Assembly: GCA_017165825.1 (NCBI GenBank)
Contig: CM029382.1
Coordinates: 19,739,886 to 19,803,885 of the forward strand
DNA: 64,000 nt
Origin: Hepsetus odoe
Lineage: Eukaryota > Chordata > Actinopteri > Characiformes > Hepsetidae
Reading direction: 5' to 3'
A model generated the notes under the pieces. The model ran no database searches and had not been told where the DNA came from. It saw nothing but the letters and a program-made list of their open reading frames with translations. This document shows, piece by piece, positions 26,129-35,492 of this stretch; the first letter of the stretch is position 1, and each line of letters opens with the position of its first letter. The position numbers and the translations under genes were made by a program.

Positions 26129-29100
26129 TGTCTCTTATACACATCTTAGGAAGACAAGCACTGACGACATGATCACCAAGGATCGCCATAGTCCATGCTA
26201 GAATGCTTTAGAAATGGAAGTTTAATCATTTATTTTCATCAATCAACAAAATGCAGTGAATGAACAAAAGAGAAATCTAAATCAAATCAATATTTGGTGT
26301 GACCACCCTTTGCCTTCAAAACAGCATCATGGGCAGCGGTGGCCTAGTGGTTAAACATAAAGAGTAGCTAAATGGAACAGTGGCTCTAATGATCAGAAAG
26401 TTTTGCTGTAAAAATAACCAACAGCTGAGTTAACAGAGAGTAGTGAATTTGACATAAACCTATGGAGGCACATGATCCCTAAAAGAGCTGAGCTTCTAAA
26501 TTTAGGAGTTGACTTCAGAGTTTAATAATTGATGTACATATACAGGGGCAGCAGTGGCCTAGTGGTTAGGGAGTTGCCCCTGCATCGGAAGATTGTGGGT
26601 TCGATTCCCTCAGGTTAGGTTGCCCTGAGGTACCTTGAGCAAGGTACTCCCTGGGCGCTTTCAAAAAGCTGCCCACCGCTGCACGGTGTTTGTGTGCATG
26701 GGTTAAATGCAGAGGTCGGGGCAGCGGTGGCCTAGTGGTTAGGGCGTTGGCCACATGATTGGGGGTTCGAACCCCTTCCCAATAGGTTGCCCTGAGGTAC
26801 CCTTGAGTAAGGTGCCCCATTACTGCTCCCCGGGCGCTTTCACTGCTGCACGGTGTTTGAGTGTGCATGGGTTAAATGCAGAGGTCCAATTTCGTTGTGG
26901 TTTATTTTCTTCTGTGCTTTTACCTCGCAATGAGGGTTAACACTTTCACTTTTCACTATTTGGTGTGACCACCCTTTGCCTTCAAAACAGCATCAAATCT
27001 TGCACACAGTTTTTGAAGGAACTCGGCTGGTAGGTTGTTCCAAACATCTTGGAGAACTAACCACAGATCTTCTGTGGATGTAGGCTTCCTCGCATCCTTC
27101 TGTCTCTTCATGTAATCCCAGACACACTCGATGATGTTGAGATCAGGGCTCTGTGGGGGGCATAAGAATTGATGCTGGTCACTAAATATTGATTTGATTT
27201 AGATTTTTCTTTTGTTCGCTCACTTTGCATTTTGTAAATTGATAAAAATAAACAATCATTTATATTTCTGAATTAGAGTTGCATTTACCATGTTAAACTA
27301 TAGGCATTTTAAACAACTCATTTAATTTACTTAATTGTCTCAGTCAGACTAAAATTGTTATTAGCTTATAGGAAATTATACTTTTATAATTAGCAGTAAT
27401 TGCTGCAGCTGTCCGACGTTCAATGAATAGCTTCAAAAAGAAAAGCTCGAAGTTTAATCTTTAATCTGTAGATTCAGGGCGATCAGTGATTCACGGCTTG
27501 TCAAGTACTGTCAGTAGTCACTGCCATAGCAGGGCTAGTGTAACCAGGGCAGGTGGCAATACTAATGGCAACTAAACACTGGCAATAAGTAACTAAACAC
27601 TTTATTCTTATTTTTAGTGGTTTTTTTCACACAACTTCAATACTACATTTATGAATGGTATTAATGAGCGGCTTCATGACTTTAGTAAAAAAGATTTCTT
27701 CTTTCTCTTACATATGAAAGCCTGGAGACTGGAAATACAGCTTTCTCAACAAAGAATCAACTCCTCAGACTATATCTTTAACTGTAACCAGTCGGGCAGC
27801 CCGTGAAGATGTTCCTCCAGTCATGATTAAAGCCCAGATGAATCAACTAAGCAGTGATGGCAGTAAACCCATGGTAGTTTATGCTGAGGTCAGTCAGAGT
27901 TACGTTCCTGTCCTAGGAGCAAAGGTCATGGCTACCCTTCAGTCTGACACTGGACATGCAGAAAGTCTACAACTCTTGGATAATGGAGCAGGTACTGATG
28001 TCAATTTCTGCCAGAAGGTTATTTTATATCACTTAAAATATAATAAAACTTCAACATATATAAAAATAAGTTAAAACAATTAAAGTGAGGGAAAATGGAA
28101 ATCTGTGTTCATTTGTTTATGTATTCAATACAAGCTAAAGTTGTGCTTGATTATATACTGAATTCATATTTTATAGGAGCAGACACTTTAAAAGATGATG
28201 GCATCTATTCTAGATATTTCACACAATTTAAGTCTGGTAGGTACAGTCTGAAAGTGCAGGTGGTAAACCAAGATGGAGCCATCAACTCATCCCCCAACAG
28301 ATACAGTGGTGCTCTGTATGTCCCTGGATATATTGTGAATGGCAAGTATTGCAAATACTGAGAACACTTGATAAGCTGACTGATCTTTTTTAGAATGTAA
28401 ATAAAATAGAATGGCTAACTTTTGATCAATTTGAGGTGATAACTGGCTGTTCCTATTGTTGTAGGCCTTTCCTCTATTGCCTAATCATCAACATCTGCAA
28501 AGCTTGCACATCTGTTTCCAAAAATGTTTTCTTGTGTGTTTAGGCCCATCCACTACCCTTAAACCATTAAGATATTTAATGCCTGTTTGTGTTTACACTC
28601 AAAAACATTCTGCTAGTTTAGTAATGTTAATGATAATAAAACTGCATCATTAAGGCTGCCATTCAGCTCTTCTTTTCAGGTCATGTAGAGCAAAATCCTC
28701 CGAAGCCTCCAGTGAATGTGACATCAGCAGATGTGGGCAGCTTCACCAGAACAGCCACTGGTGAGAGTTTTGTGGTGAAGTTGCCCCCAGGAGTAACTAC
28801 CCCAAACTTCCCCCCCAGCAAGATCACAGATCTGAGTGCTGAAATCCAAGAGCACACCGTGTTTCTCAACTGGACAGCTCCAGGCGAGGACTTTGATCAG
28901 GGAAAAGGTAACGTTGACACTGCCTTTAATAATGGCAAAATGAAGAAATTTCAGCAGTTCAGTTCAGATACATGAATGGGTGTCTTCCTATCTCAGAATA
29001 TGGCCTACAGCCTTTTTCAGATCAATCACTGTGTTGGGGCTTTTTGCTCTCTTTAGGCTCTCCCTGATCTGAGTATATACACTGAGCAAACAGCATCTCT

Positions 29101-29512
29101 CTCATTTTTTTCTTTTAAAGCCAAATCCTATGAAATTAGATGGAGTGAACGCTGGGAGATGCTTCGAAACAACTTCAGTGATGCTAATCTTGTAAACACA
29201 TCTGCACTCCAGCCACAGGAAGCTGGTTCAGCTGAGCAGCTTGCTTTCCTGCCTGATATCACAATCCATAATGGCACCACTCTGTTCTTCGCTGTTCAGT
29301 CAGAGGACAAAGATGCTTTGAAATCTGAGGTATCTAACATTGCCCGGGCGACAAAGTTTGAACCAAGTCCTGAACCTCCTGTAATTTCAAAGCCTGACAG
29401 CAAACTGGCGGGTATAGTGGTCTCAGTCATTGTGGTAACTTTAGTGGCATGTGTAATAACTGCAGCAATCATATGGGCAGTGAAGAGCAAGAAAACTGGA
29501 GGAGGGAATTAA
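19553..29512 (+). CDS. Calcium-activated chloride channel regulator, CLCA copy 1
   Basis: Fourteen coding exons: 19553-19702, 22475-22609, 23060-23210, 23335-23440, 23556-23721, 23899-24129, 24848-25072, 25148-25328, 25508-25614, 25695-25910, 27721-27991, 28177-28341, 28680-28907, 29121-29512; 907 aa. CLCA proteins are secreted or membrane-anchored regulators of TMEM16A-type chloride channels and self-cleaving metalloproteases. Visible are a signal peptide (about residues 1-20, ending GPVTG), HEWAH at 151-155 in HEWAHLRWGVFDEYN, a VWA domain with MIDAS residues DVSGS (307-311), T377 and D407 (FLTDGE), a beta-rich and FnIII-like C-terminal half, and one hydrophobic segment (about 872-897) followed by a short basic tail. 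The anchor argues for a type I membrane form, unlike secreted human CLCA1. The intron after exon 12 uses a GC donor (28342). The 1.8-kb intron 10 holds transposon debris and a sequencing-adapter sequence. Which mammalian CLCA it is closest to cannot be judged here. Confidence 0.95.
20030..20108 (+). repeat. L2-type LINE 3' tail
   Basis: GTAAAGCTGCTTTGTCACAA, then AATAAAACTCACTTGATTTG, in CLCA copy 1 intron 1. Confidence 0.55.
20907..22021 (+). mobile_element. Tc1-like DNA transposon, inactive
   Basis: The left end reads TACAGTTAGGTTCATAGATA, then TTTGGACACTGACA, a known Tc1-type inverted-repeat motif in fish. The plus strand then carries a broken transposase: SMQVKQAI, a helix-turn-helix-like IREIATLLGVAKSKVW followed by a stop, then frameshifted pieces including DLNPVEQHF. 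The right end degenerates to GCTAACTGTA near 22021. It lies in intron 1 of CLCA copy 1. Confidence 0.75.
26098..26127. repeat. (TA)n microsatellite
   Basis: TA run abutting the adapter sequence at 26128. Confidence 0.8.
26128..26146. other. Tn5 mosaic end (Nextera adapter) in the assembly
   Basis: CTGTCTCTTATACACATCT is identical over 19 of 19 bases to the reverse complement of the Tn5 mosaic end used in transposase-based library kits. Read on the minus strand it gives the peptide MCIRDS, a recognised contaminant of predicted proteomes. It is best explained as untrimmed adapter built into the contig next to a TA repeat. Confidence 0.93.
26331..26546. repeat. SINE head fragment plus 5' flank copied from another locus
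   Basis: A 22-base family A head (GGGCAGCGGTGGCCTAGTGG plus TT) is followed by about 190 bp that match, in reverse complement, the sequence at about 47600-47795. Examples are ATGGAACAGTGGCTCTAATG and AACCTATGGAGGCACA. Confidence 0.75.
26547..26717 (+). repeat. Family A SINE, 3' truncated
   Basis: Head GGGGCAGCAGTGGCCTAGTG, B-box GGGTTCGATTCCC, body to GGGTTAAATGCAGAGGTC, where the next SINE begins. Confidence 0.8.
26718..26956 (+). repeat. Family A SINE, full length
   Basis: Head GGGGCAGCGGTGGCCTAGTG, B-box GGGTTCGAACCCC, body with CCCTGAGGTACCCTTGAG, tail AATTTCGTTGTGG through CACTTTTCAC. Confidence 0.8.
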
Positions 29513-29658
29513 ATTCAATAGAACTAAAAAAAAGTTTAACAAGTGTGGAGCTCACTCAGTTCATATACATGAACCCAAATGACTGGTATTTCATTATTAA
29601 ACCAGTTTTAGTCTTATATTCAGTACTGGTCAATCAAATGACATTTTTCAAAAGTCCA

Positions 29659-29664
29659 AATAAA
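29659..29664 (+). terminator. CLCA copy 1 polyadenylation signal
   Basis: AATAAA about 150 bp after the stop codon. Confidence 0.5.
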
Positions 29665-30296
29665 TAGCTGCTTTCTTAGAAAATCTAATGGAACTGCAAC
29701 CTTCCAGAAATCACTTCTTTCTTTAGAGGAAATTGTGGGTTATATTTAAACTCTGTTTAGGGTTGTCCATTATCCTGCCTGAGTTTGAACTAAATCATTG
29801 TTTCAGAGGGCAGTGTTGTGATACATCACAATTTTGCTGGACTTTAGCTGTATTAGTGGTTTGAACCTTTAAACCTGTAACCATGTTAATAAGTATTTTA
29901 TAACATTTCTCTTTGAGTACAAGGCTAAAAATGTACAAAAAAATGGTACAGTCCACTTTTTATAACATCAAGACATTAGCAAACAGAATCACAGATAAAG
30001 AGCTGCTGGTTTGATTGCATTAAAATGGAATGAACTAAGGAGCTGCTTAAATACAAATGATCAAAAGAATGAGAGTCAGCTATTTTAATTCTGAACTTTT
30101 TCTATCAAAAAACATTTGGACTTTTTGTCAATGTTGAAAATTATCTATTAGTTTATTTTGAAAATTGGAGTCCAATTTTATGTTAACATTGTCATTGTTT
30201 GTATCACTCTGTCCTCACCAGGCAGAGGGTGGGGACTTCCTCCTGTTTCCATGTGTGCCTCCAGGTATACATACCTCTGTGAGTCAGGGCAAAACA

Positions 30297-30518
30297 GTCA
30301 GTCAGTCATTTTCTGCCACATGTCCCAAGCAGGGTTGTGGGGGGTTGCTGGAGTCCATCCAAGCTCACACAGGGTGAAGGACAGGGACACACCCTGGACA
30401 GGTTGCCAGCCCATCACAGGGAGGAGCGTGACAGGGATGGCACCTTGCTCAAGGGTACCTCAGGGCAACCTATTGGGAAGGCGTTTGAACCCCTGATCCT
30501 CTGATCATGTGGCCACCT
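30297..30518 (-). mobile_element. Composite SINE, 5' truncated in the tRNA head
   Basis: Same structure as the element at 13520: tail in reverse (CAGTCAGTCATTTTCTGCC, then CCTGGACAGGTTGCCAGCCC), linker CAAGGGTACCTCAGGG, B-box in reverse (TTTGAACCCCTGATC), ending at CATGTGGCCACC without the A-box. Confidence 0.75.
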
Positions 30519-30719
30519 TGAGGATCTTTGTGAGTACTGGGTAGAGCTTGATAGCAACAAGTGTAAGAGATGCAAGCGTGACAGTGAAGTTGTCACTTCG
30601 GAGAACATCCCACAATTTGTCAGCCTCATGGTCACGTCAGTGTGTGCTTTACCACAAGAAACCCTAGTTCTTGGATCATGCATATATGTTGTGCTTTGTG
30701 TATCTGATTCTAATAAACC

Positions 30720-32080
30720 ATGATCCTGACTCTACGTATATGTCCAGTCTCATCTGTCACAGCATGAAACATGTACAAATGCTAAGCCAACCAAAAAATA
30801 CTTAGCCTTTGAATTTAATGAACAATATAATACTTCAACTGTATAACATATAAAAATTGCTTCAACATTACTTTTGAATGCTGCCCTAATATAAAAAGTT
30901 GACATTATTACCATATGTAACTAACATCTAATCAAATGTAACTAACATAACTAATTAACAAATTAATTTTATTACCTGTATTACATAATTTTAACAATAC
31001 ATATCAACATCACAGCAACAAAAGTTTGAAAGGCACCATGTGTTGTTTTTGTTTGAGTTCGGTTTTGTTTGTTATTTAGGAAATTGTGCTAATAAAAAAA
31101 CTGGCAGTGTCTGAAAACCATAAATGGAATCTAAAGCTTTAAGTGTCTACATGTTTTATAGATGTATGAGCTGGTGTTTGGGTAAATTGCCACACCTCAG
31201 GAAAAGGAAAGCCCACCTTTCAATACTTAAGCCTCAAACAAAATACACAAGAAAGAAGTGATTTTAATGTCACATCAGTATCAGTATCATGACATCAGTT
31301 GAGTGATATATGGCACTGATGTCAGCATGGATGTTTGTGATAAACTACGTTTAGCTACCTTTGTTCGTTCAATGACCAAAGGGTTCTCTACCCCCTGCTT
31401 TTGTGGGAACAAAGAAAAATATGTTTGGTACTATTGAATCACTGCATTTTACATTGCGATTTTATGTAAAACCATGTTTTGCAACCATAATCCCAATGTC
31501 CATTGCCTTTGCAAAACTGATTGATTAACACCTAATGTAATGCCAATATTAAAGTGATGTCAAAGTGGAGACAAAATTCTTCTTGGAGTTAGCATTTCGT
31601 TTAAGGTAAAATCAGGTTTTCTGACTGGATTACTGTATTTGTGATGTGTCATGCCATATCAAAGCATAACTGTTTAAAGGCTGAAAAATATTTAACAACA
31701 TTATTAATTGTAATTGGGTGCTCAGAAAACACACTGTTCAGCCAAGATATATACTTGATGGAACAATTGCCCACTTACAGAGATCCAAATCCTGAGCTTA
31801 AAGACTAACCTCTTCCCAAAGAGTGGAACAGTATACCTCTGCTGAGTGTTGATAAGGTTCAATAGCAGGTTCACAGAGCAGGCCTGCAGCTGTCACTAGC
31901 TCCAGAGTATCTCATAAGCCCCTGGAAATATACTGTACGCTGTACAAAATCTGCAGTGAAACTATTATTCTTTATAGTTTAGATGAATCTCAGTGGGGTA
32001 TATACTGTACAGGTTTATGTTTTCCATATACATTATTCACTCAGAGCCAAAAGTAAATGCACATAATAATATTGTGAGAA
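30720..32080. other. Gene-free AT-rich stretch
   Basis: Between the two CLCA genes. I see no exons or named repeats. Confidence 0.4.
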
Positions 32081-32088
32081 TGGGTGGT

Positions 32089-32160
32089 GGTTGTCTAGTG
32101 GTAGGGTACTTGCCTAAGGACCTATGGCTCAAGAGCTGCTGATGCTGTTTATGATTGGTT
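32089..32160 (+). repeat. Family B SINE head fragment
   Basis: GGGTGGTGGTTGTCTAGTGG and ACTTGCCTAAGGACCTATGG, then lost. Confidence 0.55.
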
Positions 32161-32672
32161 GGAGCACTATTCTCAAACTAGCAGACACACTAACCAAATA
32201 ATATGTGATGGTATATAATAGTCCTATGATCTGATTTGAAGATGTGCACTGGAGCAACTCATTGGCATTGATTATTTTAGTCACTACAATGAAGTCCTTA
32301 AATATAAAAATCATCTTTTATCATTTGGATCCAAAATCAAACATCAAGAACATGTGACAAGATTGGACTAGTTGCAGCAAATATGAGTTAACATAACTGG
32401 AACATGCAGGGACAAAGTAATGCAATGTCAAGTGAAAGGTAAGTAATGGTTTCTCCAGTTCAAAATAGACACATGCCAAGTCTTTTTCAGGTGAGTGTCC
32501 AAACACTGGTAGTGGTTAGCTTCATAGCTGGTGAGGCACTGATTCCTTCAGAGTTCAGATATGAAATCAAAAGAGGAGCTTATTAAAAGCTCAACTGGCA
32601 GCTGCACATTGACTACTGGTTATCTTTAATATCTTATCAGCATTCTTTACACACACACAGGTAAAGTACATA

Positions 32673-32880
32673 ATTGTGTGAGGGAAGTGCAGTCCAGTTT
32701 ATGAGAGACAACGTGTGAAAGTAGAGCAGTTCAGTTTCTGAGGGACAGTGTGTGTGAGGGAAAAGCAGTCCAGTTTGTGAAGGACAATATTTGAGGGAAG
32801 AGCAGTCCAGTGTGTGAGGTACAATGTGTGTGAGGGAAGAGCAGTCCAGTGTGTGAGGGACAGTGTATAAGGGACAGCAC
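32673..32880. repeat. Minisatellite
   Basis: Four to five imperfect tandem copies, about 40 bp each, of a unit containing GTGTGAGGGAAGAGCAGTCC and AGTGTGTGAGGGACA. Confidence 0.7.
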
Positions 32881-33534
32881 AGTCCTAGGTGAGCCTCGGC
32901 TCGTCACTGCCGCACCTTGAGTTTCTCCCTTGTATTTGCACAGGAAATGTGCAAGTTCAGTGATTCTGACTATAAAAATGGTCAAAATGATTGGAATCAT
33001 ACAGTAAATATTTATAGCACCAACCAGTGGACAAAAAATGTATTTTATCATTATCAGTTTTGCCTCACCTGTCTCCCCTGACTGCACGTCCCTGTGTTCA
33101 AGGATGTTCAGTAGGTTAAAGTAATTAAAATTACTGCCTTTACTTCACTACCTTTTTGGCAACAAAAGGGACAAACAAGATTAAGCATTAACAAGAACAA
33201 AAACTAATATCTATTTTAGAAATGAACAACTAACCATTGTTTCCTTATTTGTCACTGAGTTAATGATTATACTTTATATATGTGTATATATATTTTTTTC
33301 CATTTCCAGTAAGTGCAACTTCCTTGTACTGTGAGTGATGCAGGTGATTGCCACTATTTATGATTGCCACTTTTATGGTAACATGCTTATCTATTTATCA
33401 AAAGACATGCTTAGCACATTCATTCCTACTGATTCACAAATTATTATGTCTGAGTAATTTTCCTTAGTGTAATGGTTCACAACCTCTAGCCCTGGAGTAC
33501 TCCTACCTCCAGCACTACCTCCAGAGGGTTCCTA

Positions 33535-33760
33535 AGCTAGACCCTTTGTAATGCTGGGGTGGTGTGAGTAGGACGCAGATGCATAGCCGGGATGCTTGTT
33601 CTTAGCTTTATTAGACATAGTGAACATTACCAATGGTACAAACGACGGCACCACTGTTAAAACGGAGATCACCCATGTAAATGACGACTGCTCTGACTTA
33701 CTAGGGCTTATAAAGCCAGCCCCCAATAAAGCACACCTGTGCCCTGATGAGCAACTGTAC
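33535..33760 (-). repeat. LTR-like element, minus copy
   Basis: On the minus strand: CACAGGTGTGC, GGCTGGCTTTATAAGCCC (TATA-like), AGTCAGAGCAGTCG, then TAATAAAGC about 130 bp further. Similar in order and spacing to 43945-44230. The TATA-to-polyA layout suggests a solo LTR, but TG...CA ends and a target duplication are not proven. Confidence 0.4.
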
Positions 33761-33827
33761 CCTTGAATCCACAACCTTTTAAGCCCAGGGTCTGCGTCCC
33801 TAACCACTAGGCCACTGCTACCCCTGT
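33760..33827 (-). repeat. Family A SINE head fragment
   Basis: In reverse: GGGGTAGCAGTGGCCTAGTG, TTAGGGACGCAGACC, then GGGTACAGTTGCTC. Confidence 0.6.
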
Positions 33828-34129
33828 AAAAAGATTGATTGTTACTCTACATAAATGTGTCTGTCAGATAAAAGGATTAGATTAGAATATTTAGGCATAG
33901 TTTATATGATTAACAATTTCTTACTAACTCTTAGCATCACATTTTGCAGCCATTAGATTAGATTTTATTCAACAATGGCAATGAAATTTCCTTTCATCTT
34001 ATAATGGTTGTTGTGTTGACAAGAAGAAGGTAAAAAGAATCAATACTTACCAGTTTGATGATTCCTCTTGTAGTCAAAGGACTAATACACCTTATTTTTC
34101 TTATTATTATTATTTCAACTGCTCACGTT

Positions 34130-34330
34130 TAGGCTGATCCCACAGCAAATAAACCATCTCCATTTCTTCTGGTCCTCTGCATCTTCCTCCTTCAAACCAA
34201 CTGCCTGGATGTCCTTGCTCAACACATCCATAAACCTGCTCTTTGGCCTTCCTCTTTTCCTCTTTCCTGGCAGATCCATCTTCAACATGTATTTACATAC
34301 ACTACTGTGGGGGAAACAGATTTCCACAAA
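34130..34330 (-). repeat. LINE reverse-transcriptase C-terminal remnant
   Basis: Minus strand encodes KMDLPGKRKRGRPKSRFMDV followed by LSKDIQAVGLKEEDAEDQKK, the typical C-terminal tail of RTE/L1-like fish LINE reverse transcriptases. Confidence 0.65.
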
Positions 34331-34531
34331 TGCTCACAAGCACTGGTGACATCTGCCTTTCATAGTATGAGTGCTGGGACAGCCTGCAGCACCTATTACT
34401 ATGACCCTAGCTCTGCTGCTTTAGTGTACAGCTGAAGTGCACATAACTGCCCCCTGGATATAGGCATCTACCCTACTTCTTAAAAGTTCACTAATAGTGT
34501 GTTTTGAATGGATTATGATGTATGTGTGTAA

Positions 34532-34725
34532 GGGGTGGTGGACGTCTAGAGGTAGGATACTCATCTATGAACCATGAGGTTGTAGGTTCAAATCCTACTT
34601 CCAGCACTGCCACCATTGGGTTCCTGAGCAAAATCCTCAACCCTAAGTTGCTACAGTCCCTGCAGTAATCAAGTGGAAGTTTCCCTGGATAACAGAATCT
34701 GATAAATGTCAAAATGTAAATGTAT
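34532..34725 (+). mobile_element. Family B SINE, full length
   Basis: Head GGGGTGGTGGACGTCTAGAG, B-box GTAGGTTCAAATCCTAC, CAACCCTAAGTTGCTACAG, ending AAATGTCAAAATGTAAATGT. Confidence 0.7.
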
Positions 34726-35000
34726 GTCATCACAAGAAGTTATCAGTGTCTATACGGCAGCAGTAATTTTTTTCTTTACATAGTCCAGTGTCCACTCTCA
34801 CACAATTTTCACTGTGCTGGAAATAATAAGGAAGTGCAGTATTTTTCAGCCAAAACTATGTAACTTGTACAGGATTTATGATAACAGTAAATGGCATCAT
34901 AAAAGCGTGAAGTTGAAATATTTTCCAGGACATGATAAGACTCAAATAAAAGGAGGTTTGTAGCGGTATTTTAATGACTGTAGGTGAATTCCTACATAAA

Positions 35001-35006
35001 TATAAA
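35001..35006 (+). promoter_or_regulatory. TATA box of CLCA copy 2
   Basis: TATAAA, followed by GG, lies 45 bp before the ATG. It sits at nearly the same distance as the TATA-like element of the other copy. Confidence 0.45.
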
Positions 35007-35045
35007 GGAGTAATGCCCCAAGCTCCTTGGTTTAGATTTGCAGTC

Positions 35046-35429
35046 ATGGCTAAAACATTTGGTGTAGTGTTGCTGCTCCTCAATGCACTGGGACCTGTTA
35101 CAGGAATCAGACTGGATGGCAATGGATACACTGATATTCTTATAGCCATCAACCCAGCGGTACCAGAAAATGAAGAGGTCATAAATAAAACAAAGGTATT
35201 TCATACATTTATTTGAATAATAACATGTCAAACAAAGAAACTTTACTATTAAATTAAAGACAGACAGTTTGAGGAAATAAGCATTTAGAGGCTTTTGTTT
35301 TTTAATTTAGCAGTTCATACAGTTACTTCAGCCTGGCACATGCAGTGTCAGTGTCAAAGTCATTTGTGCTAAGAAATTTTACATTTTTACTTTGAAGAAA
35401 AAAAAAAATATATATATATATATATTTAT

Positions 35430-35492
<63 letters not shown>

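Larger units (their letters stand above)
26212..27280 (-). mobile_element. Tc1-like transposon, C-terminal transposase remnant, SINE-interrupted
   Basis: Long inverted ends pair about 26225-26297 with about 27185-27265; both contain AAATCTAAATCAAATCAATA or its complement. On the minus strand, 27160-26957 encodes the transposase C-terminus: SPDLNIIECVWDYMKR, then LQDVWNNLPAEFLQKL and KAKGGHTK. The N-terminal half is missing. A SINE-derived block (26331-26956) interrupts it, bounded by an exact 39-bp direct repeat (26291-26329 and 26957-26995). It lies in intron 10 of CLCA copy 1. Confidence 0.8.

Noticed and set aside
25962..26189. Minus-strand frame containing MCIRDS and a YIYIYI run
   Set aside because: Made of adapter plus TA repeat.
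26570..26610. tRNA gene (A- and B-boxes present here and at a dozen other sites)
   Set aside because: All are the heads of SINEs: no intact cloverleaf, and bodies with retroposon tails follow directly.
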